Shown here: positions 14,058-25,684 of the stretch, piece after piece | Layout: each line of letters opens with the position of its first letter | Position numbering within the stretch: the first letter of the stretch is position 1 | Assembly (NCBI GenBank): GCA_038503035.1 | Contig: JAVSML010020809.1 | Coordinates: 1 to 64,000 of the forward strand | DNA: 64,000 nt | Source of the DNA: Crocodylus rhombifer | Lineage: Eukaryota; Chordata; Crocodylia; Crocodylidae | Direction: 5' to 3' | Translations under genes and position numbers: made by a program | Notes under the pieces: generated by a model | Database searches by the model: none | Told to the model about the DNA's origin: nothing | Seen by the model: the letters and a program-made list of their open reading frames with translations, nothing else

Positions 14058-14123
14058 GAAGGGGCAAATATCAACAAGTCTCTCACAACCCTGGGGAAAG
14101 TCATTTCAGCTTTGGCAGAGGTG
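14058..14123 (+). CDS. KIF1B: KIF1B exon: motor domain relay helix (EGANINKSL)
   Basis: A 66-nt exon, phase 0/0, encoding 22 residues, EGANINKSLTTLGKVI then SALAEV. NINKSL is the conserved start of the relay helix alpha-4, which contacts the microtubule. The acceptor is tttctag and the donor gag gtg|gtaagt, a near-ideal 5' splice site. In transcripts skipping the next microexon it would join directly to the K-loop exon at 19094. Confidence 0.96.
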
Positions 14124-14530
14124 GTAAGTACATTACTTAATTTGTCCCATGTGGAACCTATTACTTTTTGCAAAGCTCTCAGTGCTTTGAATATAGCACT
14201 TTGAGACAGCAGAAGACTGTGTAGCCCAGCAAGGCCCTGCTGGACTTGTCTACCGTTGGCTTCTGCATTAATCATCTTTCATCTTTAGGTAGATATAACT
14301 GATCTGTGAAGCCCTTAAATTTTGGTATAAGATTGCTCACACCAAGGCAAGAATACTGGGTCATTTAATCTGGAAAAAGACTTGAATTGCAAGTTCCCCT
14401 CTTTATTTTTTTTAACTTGTAAGCAATAAAGTCTACAGACTACATGTTTCCTTGCTGAGCTTTGTCATGATTTTTTTCGAAAAATAAGTAAATTATCATT
14501 ACAAAAGAGGAACTTGATGCGTACTATTAA

Positions 14531-15770
14531 AGTGGTGGTTTTCAACCTTTTTCATTTGCGGATCCCTAAAATTTTGAATGGAGGTGTGGACTAGGGTTAC
14601 CCCAATAGAAATATTTGGGACCGATACAGATAGCCGATATATTTAAGGAGGCATATGGGCCGATACCTATCCAATACAGCTGCCTCCAGGTGGTAAGTCT
14701 GTTGTGGTGGAAGGGGAGGGGGAGGGAAGTGTGTGGGAAGGGGCAGATCAGTGCCCCCTGAGGTGAAGGACAGAGGGGGCAGGGGTAGGCGCTGCCCAGG
14801 TGGGTGGGGGCATGGGACAGAGGTCTGGCTCGTGGCAGGGAGGAGGCAGCTCCTGCTGCTGCTGCTGCTGCTTGCACCCTGGGGGGAGGGATGTACCTCC
14901 CAGATATGCATGGGGCAGGCTGGAGCTAGGGCTGCATGGGGCTCTTCTCGGTGGGGGCTGGGCTCAGAGCAGGTGCTGGAGGCACTGGGAGGGGGTGCAG
15001 CCACCCTAAATTTCACCACAGCTCTGCTCCCAGCCCTGCACCACCCTGTGGATCCTCACTCCAGGTTCCACCTCCATCCATGAGCCAGAAACTGCTGAGT
15101 CTGTCCCAGGCAGCTGGGAGCGGAGCTGCGGCAAAATTTGGGGTGGATGCAGCATCCTCCCAGTGCTACCGGCGCACACTTCCAGGCTCTTCTGGTGCTG
15201 CACATGGCTCTTCTTGGAGGGGGTGCGCTCAGAGTGGGCACTGAGGATGCTGCATCCACCCCAAATTTTGCCGCAGCTCCGCTCCCAGCGCTGCTGCTGC
15301 CATCTGCCACCTGGCACAGCACCCTCCCCCTGAACGACCTGCGCCTCCATTCTGCATTTCTGCCCCCCTGGGGAGCACATGCCTCTATCCCTTCCTCCCT
15401 CACTGCAGGGGTGTTGATCTGCCCCTCCCACACCCCTTCTCTCCCTCCTCCCCATCTGGCTTACCAGCTGGAAGCACCTGTCTGTGCTGCTGCCTCTGCT
15501 CTGTGCTGCACTGTGGCTGCTTGCAGCACAGGCATTTATTGGTCAAGTTATCGGCCCCATCGGGCCAATATCAGATGCAGCAAATTTTCTTTGTATTGGT
15601 ACTGATCTGATATTGGACCCATGTATTGGTGCACCTCTAGTGTGGACCCCTTGAATCGTCAGTGTGGGTATTCACGTACTTTTGTTTGATCATAGTCATC
15701 TTTTGCGGACCCCTTAAACATAGTCTGCAAACCTGCATGGGTCTGTGGATTGCAGGTTGAAAAACCACTG
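14531..15770. mobile_element. outer hAT-like element interrupted by copy C
   Basis: The left end AGTGGTGGTTTTCAACC and the reverse complement of the right end CAGTGGTTTTTCAACC form terminal inverted repeats of the CAGTGGTTNTCAACC hAT type. Inside them, gcggatccct (left) and gcggacccctt (right) are also related. Removing the inner element (14592-15639) and one copy of its duplication leaves an element of ~184 bp. No clear duplication flanks the outer element. Confidence 0.7.
14592..15639. mobile_element. GC-rich foldback hAT-like transposon (copy C)
   Basis: The termini are TAGGGTTACCCCAATAG (left) and TAGAGGTGCACCAATACA (right, reverse complement). A perfect 8-bp target duplication gtgtggac flanks it at 14584-14591 and 15640-15647. 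It has the family signature 'taaggaggcatat' at 14645 and mirror-image GC-rich arms. It lies inside another hAT-like element. Open frames inside, including a CTG-repeat leucine run near 14855, have no coding support. Confidence 0.92.
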
Positions 15771-16191
15771 AATTTGAGATTTACTTGACTTGAATGATGG
15801 GGGCCCATAGAACCATTTACAGCAGAATAGCCCACTGACCAAAGCTGAGACTGTCTTGTCTAAACTTCAGTTAAGAATCCAGTAATCCAAGTGCACTAGG
15901 CCAGGCCCACCTAAGAATACTTTCCATTTCCTTCTGTGTCACTGCAGTTGCATGCTGCTGTTGACTTCGGTTATATAGGAAATTCAGCCTGTGGAGCAGT
16001 TCGAATAGAAGGCAGGACTTTATAATTCATTTAATTGCTGTTTGGTAGACTATTGTCACTCATTTGCTTCCTAAGAAAAGCAGTATTTGTTGCACATTCT
16101 CCAAGGTGACAATTAAAATGGTCTGTTATGTCTTGTTAAGAAGCTCAACTTGTGTTCTTTCTTCTTCTTTCTGTAATGCTTTCAACTTTAG

Positions 16192-16209
16192 GATAACTGC
16201 ACCAGCAAG
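16192..16209 (+). CDS. KIF1B: KIF1B 18-nt microexon (DNCTSK)
   Basis: An 18-nt exon, phase 0/0, encoding DNCTSK, identical to the six-residue optional motor-domain insert of KIF1B as I recall it. The acceptor is acttta g and the donor aag|gtatgg, with a long upstream pyrimidine stretch typical of neuronal microexons. It sits between the relay-helix exon and the K-loop exon, so inclusion lengthens loop 12, which touches the microtubule. KIF1B isoforms lacking this hexapeptide are established; regulation here is inferred. Confidence 0.88.
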
Positions 16210-16984
16210 GTATGGTGGGCCAAAGTAGCCATTGATCTTAGATTCACTGTAAAGACCAGTGTTGTTCACTTGGAAAGACAAAGAGCAGGGATCTCAAGGG
16301 CTTTCATGACAATTTGATTTTTGCATCATAGACTGTCTTTAAGGAAATTACAAAATAATCATGGGATGATGAGTAACATCAGCATCAGAACTCAAAATTA
16401 AAATACCTTGCGTATGGGGGAAGGAGGACAGAGAAAAATGCAGCTGTAAAGAATATCTAATAGTTTTATTGTATGCATCCCTGCTCCTGATTTGTTGGTG
16501 ACTTTTCTTAGAAATAATTAGAATTAGTAGGAATAACTTAATGTCTTTGCTTTCCTGCACCTGACCTCCCATGGTCTTTCATTTTTGTCTCACAAGCTGC
16601 GTCTAGTCTAGCCTGACAAAATTACACGAAAATGCCGTGTGCAGCCCTTGCCTCACCCTTCTTTCACTTATCAATCTAAAGGTTACTTGCCAGAGACAAA
16701 AGGGTAGTAGAATTTTCTTTATAAGGTTGGTATTCACAACCTACATAATTTGTCCTCAAAGCTTCTACTACATAGTCAAATCCTATTTTAATTGTGTTGT
16801 ATGGAATTAATTTTTGGCAGCATTTGAAGCTTTATGCATGTCTATTAATTTTTTCTGCATGTCAGTAAATGACAAAACAGCCCCACCCTCTAGAAGAGCT
16901 TTCATAGGTAATTTCTTAGTGCTTACCTTGCATCAAAACAGGTTGAGGTGTGCCACAGGTAATGAGGAATAGAAAATATCTACA

Positions 16985-17083
16985 GTGGGGTGTGGAGAAA
17001 TTGGGGATGGTCCTGCTTTGAGCAGGGGTTGGACTAGATGAGCCTGAGGTCTCTTACAACCCTCATTTTCTGTGATTCTTTGG
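16985..17083 (+). mobile_element. CR1 LINE 3' end fragment
   Basis: It contains gcaggggttggactagatga and cctgaggtctcttacaaccc, ending attttctgtgattctttg. This is the standard CR1 3' tail with an octamer-type end. Confidence 0.8.
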
Positions 17084-17415
17084 AACACTCATACAACCTT
17101 TCTGAAAAGTCTTTACCCATCATTGGACTAATTAATGGATTGGGTGCTTTGAGACTTGTGAATCTGGCTGCCGTGTGACCTTGTGCTTCTGCCTGAATAG
17201 TCCCCAAATCCTTTAATCAGCAGCCGGTTACAAGGTTAGCTTAAAAGAGGAAAAACCTTTCTGGCTAAGCTGTTCTGTCCTGTTCCAATCTCTTCCCTGT
17301 CCTCATGTTTCCCAGTAATGTTTTCCCGAGCAATTTATTCATCGTCTTTCTACCTGTGCCCCTCCCCATGCATCATTTCTGAATTGCCTTCCTGACTTTC
17401 CAGAATAGCTTGAAG

Positions 17416-18201
17416 TCTAATAGTTTTTCTGCTGAAGTAAGGCTTAGCTGGGGCCTTTCTCCCCTGTAGTAAGTTGACTGCAGAAATTTGCTGAGATTGG
17501 CCCGGTTTTTAAATGTAATCAGTGAAAGGTGTTCCTTGTATACAGAATAACCTTTCTTCAGAGAAGCACTTTGATCAAGTCAAGTGGCCTTGTTAATATC
17601 CTCCACATTCCCACTGCATACCTGTCAAGTAACCTTAAAATGGGAACCAATACAGTACTTATCGATACTCGTGGAGTGGTGGCTGCAGTGGCAGTTAACA
17701 TGGATGGGGGAATTAGCTTCCTTTCCAGGTACAGGTTGTTTGGAGTTTTTAATGGGTCAAGTCAGCCATGGTCCCATATAGGAGGGGAAGATTCTTTCAC
17801 AAAGAAGCTATAGGGAGTGAAAGAATCTTCCCCTCCTGTACGGGAACGTGGCTGACTTGAACCGTTAAAAACTCCAAACAACCTGTACCTGGAAAGGAAG
17901 CTAATTTCCCCATCCATGTTAACTGCCACTGCAGCCACCACTCCATGAGTATCGATAAATACTGTATTGGTTCCCATTTTAAGGTTACTTGACAGGTACG
18001 CAGTGGGAATGTGGAGGATATTAACAAGGCCACTTGACTTGATTCAAAGTGCTTCTCTGAAGAAAGGTTATTCTGTATACAAGGAACACCTTTCAGTGAT
18101 TACATTTAAAAACAGGCCAATCTCAGCAAATTTCTGCAGTCAACTTACTACAGGGGGGAAAGGCCCCAGCTAAGCCTTACTTCAGCAGAAAAACTATTAG
18201 A
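17416..18201. repeat. 786-bp near-perfect palindrome (foldback element)
   Basis: The left arm 17416-17800 and right arm 17817-18201 are each 385 nt and inverted, separated by a 16-nt loop. I count about 13 substitutions and two compensating 1-nt indels between arms, ~96% identity. It starts TCTAATAGTTTTTCTGCTGA and ends with its complement. It lacks YAGGG termini and I found no target duplication, so its class is uncertain. Confidence 0.95.
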
Positions 18202-19093
18202 TTTTAAATTTCTACTTACTATTTTGTTTCATTGTATTTAAAGCTAAATATAAAAAAAGACATGAAAAAATGTTGTTGTGCAGGCCCTCATTAGTGATCC
18301 CATCCACTGTGGCGGGGAAAAGGATAAAACATTCAACACCAATTTATACCAGCTTTCTGGTGCTATTTATATAGTAGGAATGAAATGAGAGGAGAAGTAG
18401 GGAAGAAAATCAAGAGAGGAGAAAGAAAGGAGGTGACCTCTTGCAGTTTTTGCCTGGTCTGTCTGTCTTCCTGTTAGCAGAGTAAAATTCTGATCCTTTA
18501 TCTTCAGCTTATAACATTTCCCATCTTTTATTTTCATTTCCTTTCTTAACCTCCTCTATCTTACTCTGACTTTTCCCCTTTCTTTCTTAACCCTGATGAT
18601 CCTTTATCTGCATAGCTTTTTCAGTATCTTTTCTACCAGTCAGTATCTGGCTTTCTTTGTATTGTGTCTATTTTTACCAGTGCTGGCATCTGCACCTTCA
18701 TAATTCTCCCTTTGGATTTGTGCTGTGATTCTTTTGTGTGCATAGTCCCTTGCTCAGTTTGCTTGAACTGCTGCCAGACATGGAAATTGATGGGTCCAGA
18801 GTTTCTTCACAATCACTCCTAGATTCTTGCTCTGACCAGGGGGCTTGCAGCTTGTGGGAACTTGAACATATCTCTTGCTACTACTTTTTCTAACCTGATT
18901 TTCATTGTATTCAACCTTCTACACAGAATGCAGCAAAATGTTGTTTTTTCTATCCCCTGGAAGAGGACGCTATCTAAGCCCCATTTTTAAATAAGATTTC
19001 TTGGGGGTTAGGGAAAGCTTTCTGCCCTGTTTGTGTTTTACTTTCTTTTTTCCTTCCTCAGTGACTACTTCACTTGCATGTTCTTTTTTTCAG

Positions 19094-19169
19094 AGCAAAA
19101 AGAAGAAGAAAACAGACTTTATTCCATACAGAGATTCTGTGCTGACATGGCTTCTTCGGGAAAATCTAG
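19094..19169 (+). CDS. KIF1B: KIF1B exon: K-loop and [13 protein letters not shown]
   Basis: A 76-nt exon, phase 0 in, one nt over at its end. It encodes [20 protein letters not shown] then LRENL. The lysine run (19094-19114 with its flanks) is the K-loop (loop 12) that binds the acidic tubulin tail and gives kinesin-3 motors high microtubule affinity. The acceptor is tttttttcag and the donor ctag|gtatgg. It may join the microexon or, skipping it, the exon ending at 14123; both are phase 0. Confidence 0.96.
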
Positions 19170-20785
<1,616 letters not shown>

Positions 20786-20928
20786 ATATGCAGATCGTGC
20801 CAAGCAGATCAAATGCAATGCTGTTATCAATGAAGACCCCAATGCCAAGCTGGTGCGTGAGCTGAAGGAAGAGGTGACACGGCTCAAAGATCTCCTGCGG
20901 GCCCAAGGGCTGGGAGACATTATTGATA
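20786..20928 (+). CDS. KIF1B: KIF1B exon: end of motor head, neck linker and neck helix
   Basis: A 143-nt exon completing the Arg of RYADRAK and ending one nt over. It encodes [20 protein letters not shown], then [20 protein letters not shown], then [16 protein letters not shown] is the kinesin signature before the neck linker. The following charged helix is the neck coiled coil that controls dimerisation. The donor a|gtaagt is strong. The next splice partner is optional: 22186, 24687 or 24765 all fit the phase. Confidence 0.96.
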
Positions 20929-22185
20929 GTAAGTGGATTAAACGTGTCTGTCTCCACCTTGTAATATGGGCGCTGTGACCTACTTTGGAAATAAATTACT
21001 TGTCTAAGGCCACGGAATTGCAGAAGAGAGTTTGGTCACAGATAAACAAGTACTAACAGGTACTTTACTTTGCTTTGGAAATGGTGGTCTCTCCCCTTTA
21101 ACAAATAGTCTGTTGCAGAGCCTTTCTTTCCTTTTCTTTGAGGTTGACACATTGGATTCAAACTCTGCTCTATTGTGTCTTGCTTGCAAAGGAAGTGCTG
21201 GGTATGTTGCCATGATGTCATGATCCCTTTGCATTGGTCCCTGGTTAGGACCCCTTTGATTAAGGAGCAGTCTTGCTAGGTCACTTTGGAGGGCTTTCCA
21301 TCTCAAAGGGGTGATAGCATGACATGAAAAATAACTTTGCAACAGGGACAGAGGCCATCTTTCCAGTCCCCTCAAAGAACATCATCTTGTCAGCCCTCAC
21401 TTGGCTTCAAATGGTGTTCATCAGAACAGAAGATTATGCCTAATCCCTGGTACAAGTCCTTGAATGTCAAAAATATTTGATTGCTCTCTACAATTAGCTG
21501 CCTCTGACTAAAATAATATGCTGTTATAGAGCAAAAATTTTGAGGTACATTGCCAGACCTACATAGTAGGAACTTGTACAATGTCTTGTCTAACTGCCTT
21601 TGTCAAAATACTGTATAGAATAGTCTCTGAAGAGACTTTTTCTGACTTAACTGATTTTCCTGACCCTTGCCTCAAATTTAGCAAACAAGTTAAAAAGCTT
21701 TTACTTTAAATTCTTTGAGGAACCTAGACTGAGACTTAATTTCTGACAGAGGAGATGCCTTTCAGATCATGATTTCAATTATTTCTGGCAATTGAACCAG
21801 CTTGCCATTTGTTCATTATGAAAAAATCTGTTAAAATGTTTCTTAAAAAAAGGATCTGTGTTGTGGGTACTTATTTTTCTCGTAAAGGAAAAGTCATGGG
21901 TTAATTATGGACAGCATGAAGAAGTACGTTCTGTGCACGTATCTTTTTGTCTTCCTTCATTTCCAAGAGAATGGATCAAGAAGAAGACTTGGCTTAAATT
22001 CAGAAATTTTCACGTTTTACGCAGTCTTGGGTTTGGGTCAAGCCAAGCCAGGAAATTTATTTTGATGTGTAATTGAAAATTGTCTTTGTTTTTTCAAATG
22101 TCAGTTACTCTTCGCTTCCCTTCCTATGTCACTGTTGAACCTGAACTTTGATCCTTCTTGTATTTTCCCTCCTGCTTCCCTTTAG
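20929..22185 (+). other. KIF1B: intron before the 42-nt exon
   Basis: 1257 bp. No repeat or exon recognised. Confidence 0.8.
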
Positions 22186-22227
22186 TTGATCCAATGGGAG
22201 ATGATTACTCTGGAAGTGGAGGCAAAT
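22186..22227 (+). CDS. KIF1B: KIF1B 42-nt optional exon (IDPMGDDYSGSGGK)
   Basis: A 42-nt exon, entered one nt into a codon and left one nt into a codon, so it can be skipped without changing frame. With its neighbours it encodes IDPMGDDYSGSGGKY, matching the human KIF1B insert I recall as IDPLIDDYSGSGSKY. The acceptor is ccctttag and the donor aaat|gtgtgt is weak, as expected for an alternative exon. It forms the first third of a 40-residue optional insert behind the neck. Confidence 0.87.
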
Positions 22228-24686
22228 GTGTGTATTGTGTGGTTCTCTAGCTCTCTAACTTGCCACTGTGCTTCTGCTGGGTCAGCTTTTAGCTGAGCTT
22301 TGCATGCCAGCATTCCTCATGGGGAAATCCCAGACAGAACATGTACTGCAAACACTAATGTAGTTTAATGGATATTAAGACGAGCTCCATCTCTGCTTCT
22401 GAACAGCTCTTCAGACATGCAAAGTTACAACCATTCTTTAATGTATCTGCTACTTGCTGTGGAGGAGATTCAGAGGATAGTAATCGTAAAGGCTGTTTTT
22501 TGTTACCACTGATGGTTCAGACTTGACCTACTACTTTTTTTTTTCCTTTGGCAAATCGTTTACAAGTTATGAAATCCAAACAGGTTTCCATTTCCATGAA
22601 CAGCTGTTCCATAATTTGTTTTCTGGACCTCAAAAATGTTTTTCTGATTTTGAATTTGACAATTGGTTAAGCTAAAAAAAGTGAAAGTTTCCTCCTGTAG
22701 AATGAGTTTGATCATTTCTGTGCTCATGCAGTGCTGGGTGCCTTCTCACTTTACTTGAGCTCTTACTCCTGCTGGGTATTAGTACAGCTGCTGTGTAGAA
22801 CAGAGACTTGTTTTCCTCTGAAGGAACAGCTCTTAATGTGAAAAAACTGAGGAAGATTTAAATTGCAAGTTCAGAGAGATCCTTTGGCAAGACAGTATTT
22901 TATTTTTGACTTTGCCATACATTCTCTTGCTTCATAGAAATAGTAGATCTTCCTTCTATATAACCCACTTTCAACAAAATGTTTTGCTTCTTTAAACGGG
23001 TGGATTCTCTGTAGATTTTTGGTCAAGTCTCAAGTTTTCTTTTTTTGTAATTGAGCTCTTTTCATCCCACTTTGCCCATTCTCACCCCAAAACAATACTG
23101 ACTGGAAAAGATCTGTCTGAAATTTCCCAAGTGCAGTTACTGGTGGTGTAAAGACTCAGCCTGGTCTTGCTATGATGTTTTGGTGCTGCTTCCAGCTTGT
23201 GCCTAACTCTTATCTGTTTGGAGCAACTGCAGACCTCTGAAAGAAGCATGCATGATATTGAGGGTTAGGTGTTGTATGGACAGAGCAGCTGCCAAAGCAA
23301 AGCGATTGCCAGTGCTGTTTCCTCTTCCCTAAGAGTGCATGTGCCTACTGGCCTTTCAAGACTGCATCTTCTCTGTTCTGTCCTGCCCATTTGCCTTTAT
23401 CCTGGTGGCTTGTCCCCGTCCTTAACCTCCTCTACTTATTATTGCCTCCACCCCTGCTTCTTATATTTGCAGATGGTGGTTTTCAAACTGACTTAAGAGT
23501 TACTATTAGTTCTCTGTGTTTGCTGTGATGAGGTGTGGAAAGAAATAGAGTGAAAGGTTTAAGACAGAAAGGTTGTTCAGGGTTGGAGAAAAAAAGGCAT
23601 TGGTGGGGGTGAGGACTTGTGGAGAATGGCCCAAGCATCTGGGCTTACTTGTCTAAGCTTTATAAGTGGGCAATTTTAATGACAGTTTTATTTGAGGATT
23701 GGCCTGGGTTCTGATAAGAGCAGTTACCTCTGAATAACTTGAATAGAAAAATCCCATGGCTAACCTGTACTTCCCACCTCTGCAGGAGCTGTCTCCAGGC
23801 CTCTTGCATTTATACTCCAGTGTTAGCCTGAAATTCGAGGTCTCTCTTGAAATCCTTTCCTCTGCTCTTTTCAAGCCGTTATGATCAAAAGGCTTAGAAT
23901 TTAACCTCATGTGCAAACAGCTCCTAGCACATACTTGGCCTATGTGCATACTTCGGTCCTCTTCCTCAGCACTAGTGTAGGGTGTGAAAGACTGCAATAT
24001 GAACATGAGCTAGTGCGGTGTTCGCTCGTACTGTCAAAGACTGGGGAGATGGCTAATAGAACTTTTGCCCTTGGTGGAACCTGGCAGCAGTTGAGTTCAC
24101 CTCCTAATTCTGCTGTGCAGAGGTACACCTTCAGATTGTAAGATTTAGCCAGTAATTATTTGTATTCCTGTTAGGCTTGAGGAGTCTAGAAGGGAGAATT
24201 TGGCCCAGAGTAGTTTATTTCCTGATTGGTGGTCGCCTCTGTTCCCAGCTTTCAGCCCCCATATTGTTCACCGCTGTGCCGTTGCCCAGTTGTTGGATAC
24301 CGATGGCACTGTAGAAACAGCTCAGCGTATAGCTGTGGAAGCCAGGAGGGGGCTTCTTATAATTTACACAGTGTCCTGGTGTGAACGTTTTTACTTTATT
24401 TTGGCAAGAGTTTACTGATCTCAGTGGTGTGTGCTGGGTCCCTTTATTTATAATTCTCAGGGTCTGAACTGAGCTGCTGTTAGCTTAGTGGTATTTGCTT
24501 TAAAGGATTTGTTTCAGAACTGCCATCTAAAACTATTATATTTGTCTGTGTTGCTGCTTAAGTGCTTTCCTCTTACACTGGTGTTTCCTTCCTATTTTCC
24601 GTTTCTCTGCTCCTTCCCTCTTCCCCTCTTTTCCTATTCTCCCGTTTTTCTACCTTCCCTTCTGTCTGTTTGTCTGTCTCTCCCAG
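22228..24686 (+). other. KIF1B: intron before the LKDFQNNK exon
   Basis: 2459 bp with no transposon or further exon recognised. The last ~130 bp are strongly pyrimidine-rich (ctctgctccttccctcttcc). Confidence 0.8.
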
Positions 24687-24898
24687 ATCTGAAAGATTTT
24701 CAGAACAATAAACATAGATACTTGCTTGCCTCCGAGAATCAACGCCCTGGCAATTTTTCCACAGCCTCCATGGGGTCCCTCACAGCATCTCCATCTTCCT
24801 GCTCTCTCAATAGTCAGGTGGGCTTAACATCTGTGTCCAGTATACAGGAGAGGATCATGTCTACACCTGGAGGAGAAGAAGCCATTGAACGTTTGAAG
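24687..24898 (+). CDS. KIF1B: KIF1B exon with internal alternative acceptor
   Basis: A 212-nt exon, ending phase 0, encoding YLKDFQNNKHRYLLASENQR, PGNFSTASMGSL, a Ser-rich stretch, then SIQERIMSTPGGEEAIERLK. Inside it, tttttccacag ends at 24764, and splicing there drops 78 nt (26 residues). Exon 20786-20928 would then join as GDIID-T-SMGSL, the wording I recall for shorter KIF1B isoforms. Together with the 42-nt exon this makes a 40-residue optional block. The segment links the neck to the first coiled coil. The donor is aag|gtacat. Confidence 0.93.
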
Positions 24899-24989
24899 GT
24901 ACATGTTATTGTGCACTCAGCTGGGTATAATTTTGGTGGGCTTGAAAGCTGCATATTTGGAAGGAATCTTCTTAGGAGAACATAGCCAA

Positions 24990-25684
24990 TAGGGCTGTGC
25001 GAAATTTCAGCAGCCGTTTTGTTTTAGAGGTGTTTCAGCCCATTTTGGTGCCCGGAACACTGAATCCAAAACTTAAACGGAAGGCTACAAAGCAAAACCA
25101 AACCATCCGAAACATTTTGGAAATGCTTCGGAAAGTTTTAGAGGCGGGCTTGCGGGGAAACAGAAACTTAGAAGGGGGGCAGGAAGGAGTGCTCTGATAT
25201 TGATATCTGTAGCTTGCCGTGTCTGTGATCTGTCCCTGAGGTCTCTTCCAATCCCAGTGCTCTGGGGAGGGATGGCAGCCTGCTGTCATCCTTTGCACAC
25301 ATCCTGGGGCCCATGCCCAGGGAGAGTCTGGCAGCCCTGCAGCCCTCCTTTTAAAGTGCTGGGTGGGAGATGGGGCTGGGCAGGGCAGCCACAGGGGCTT
25401 CTCTTGCAGCTCCCCACACTGGGACAGAGGCAGACACAGCTGGAGGAGCCACAGGGGAGGTAGGCACAGTCAGAGGAGCCGTGGGAGAACATGCAGCCGC
25501 TTGGCTATACCTGCCTCTTCCTGGCCGAATCTCCGAATCGGTTCTGAAACAGTGTTGAAACTCCAAAACAGATTTGGCTGAACTGAAATGGAACAGTGAT
25601 CTGAAACACCAAAACAAATCGCTGCCCCTCTGAAGTGGCTGAATCCAAAATAGAAATGAAACGTAGCAGTTTCGCACAGTCCTA
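24990..25684. mobile_element. foldback hAT-like transposon with perfect 8-bp duplication
   Basis: The termini are TAGGGCTGTGCGAAATTTC (left) and TAGGACTGTGCGAAACTGC (right, reverse complement). The flanking duplication is atagccaa at 24982-24989 and 25685-25692, identical. It is 695 bp with a GC-rich centre and no transposase. It shares its outer 12-15 bp with 1276-1902, so both were probably moved by one transposase. Confidence 0.93.

Larger units (their letters stand above)
14124..16191 (+). other. KIF1B: intron before the microexon
   Basis: It holds a nested transposon pair (outer 14531-15770, inner 14592-15639) and the second member of a 51-bp duplicate (16120-16170). The 3' end is pyrimidine-rich. 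Confidence 0.85.
16210..19093 (+). other. KIF1B: intron between the microexon and the K-loop exon
   Basis: It holds a small CR1 3' fragment (16985-17083) and a 786-bp palindrome (17416-18201). Otherwise unrecognised. It ends in a run of T and cag. Confidence 0.85.

Noticed and set aside
14733..15605. Several 100-155 codon open frames, one with a leucine run
   Set aside because: They are inside copy C. The leucine run comes from a short CTG repeat; the frames have no homology that I recognise.
23269..24418. Open frames of 70-117 codons in the intron before 24687
   Set aside because: Unrelated to kinesin, of chance length for this composition, and without paired splice sites in phase.
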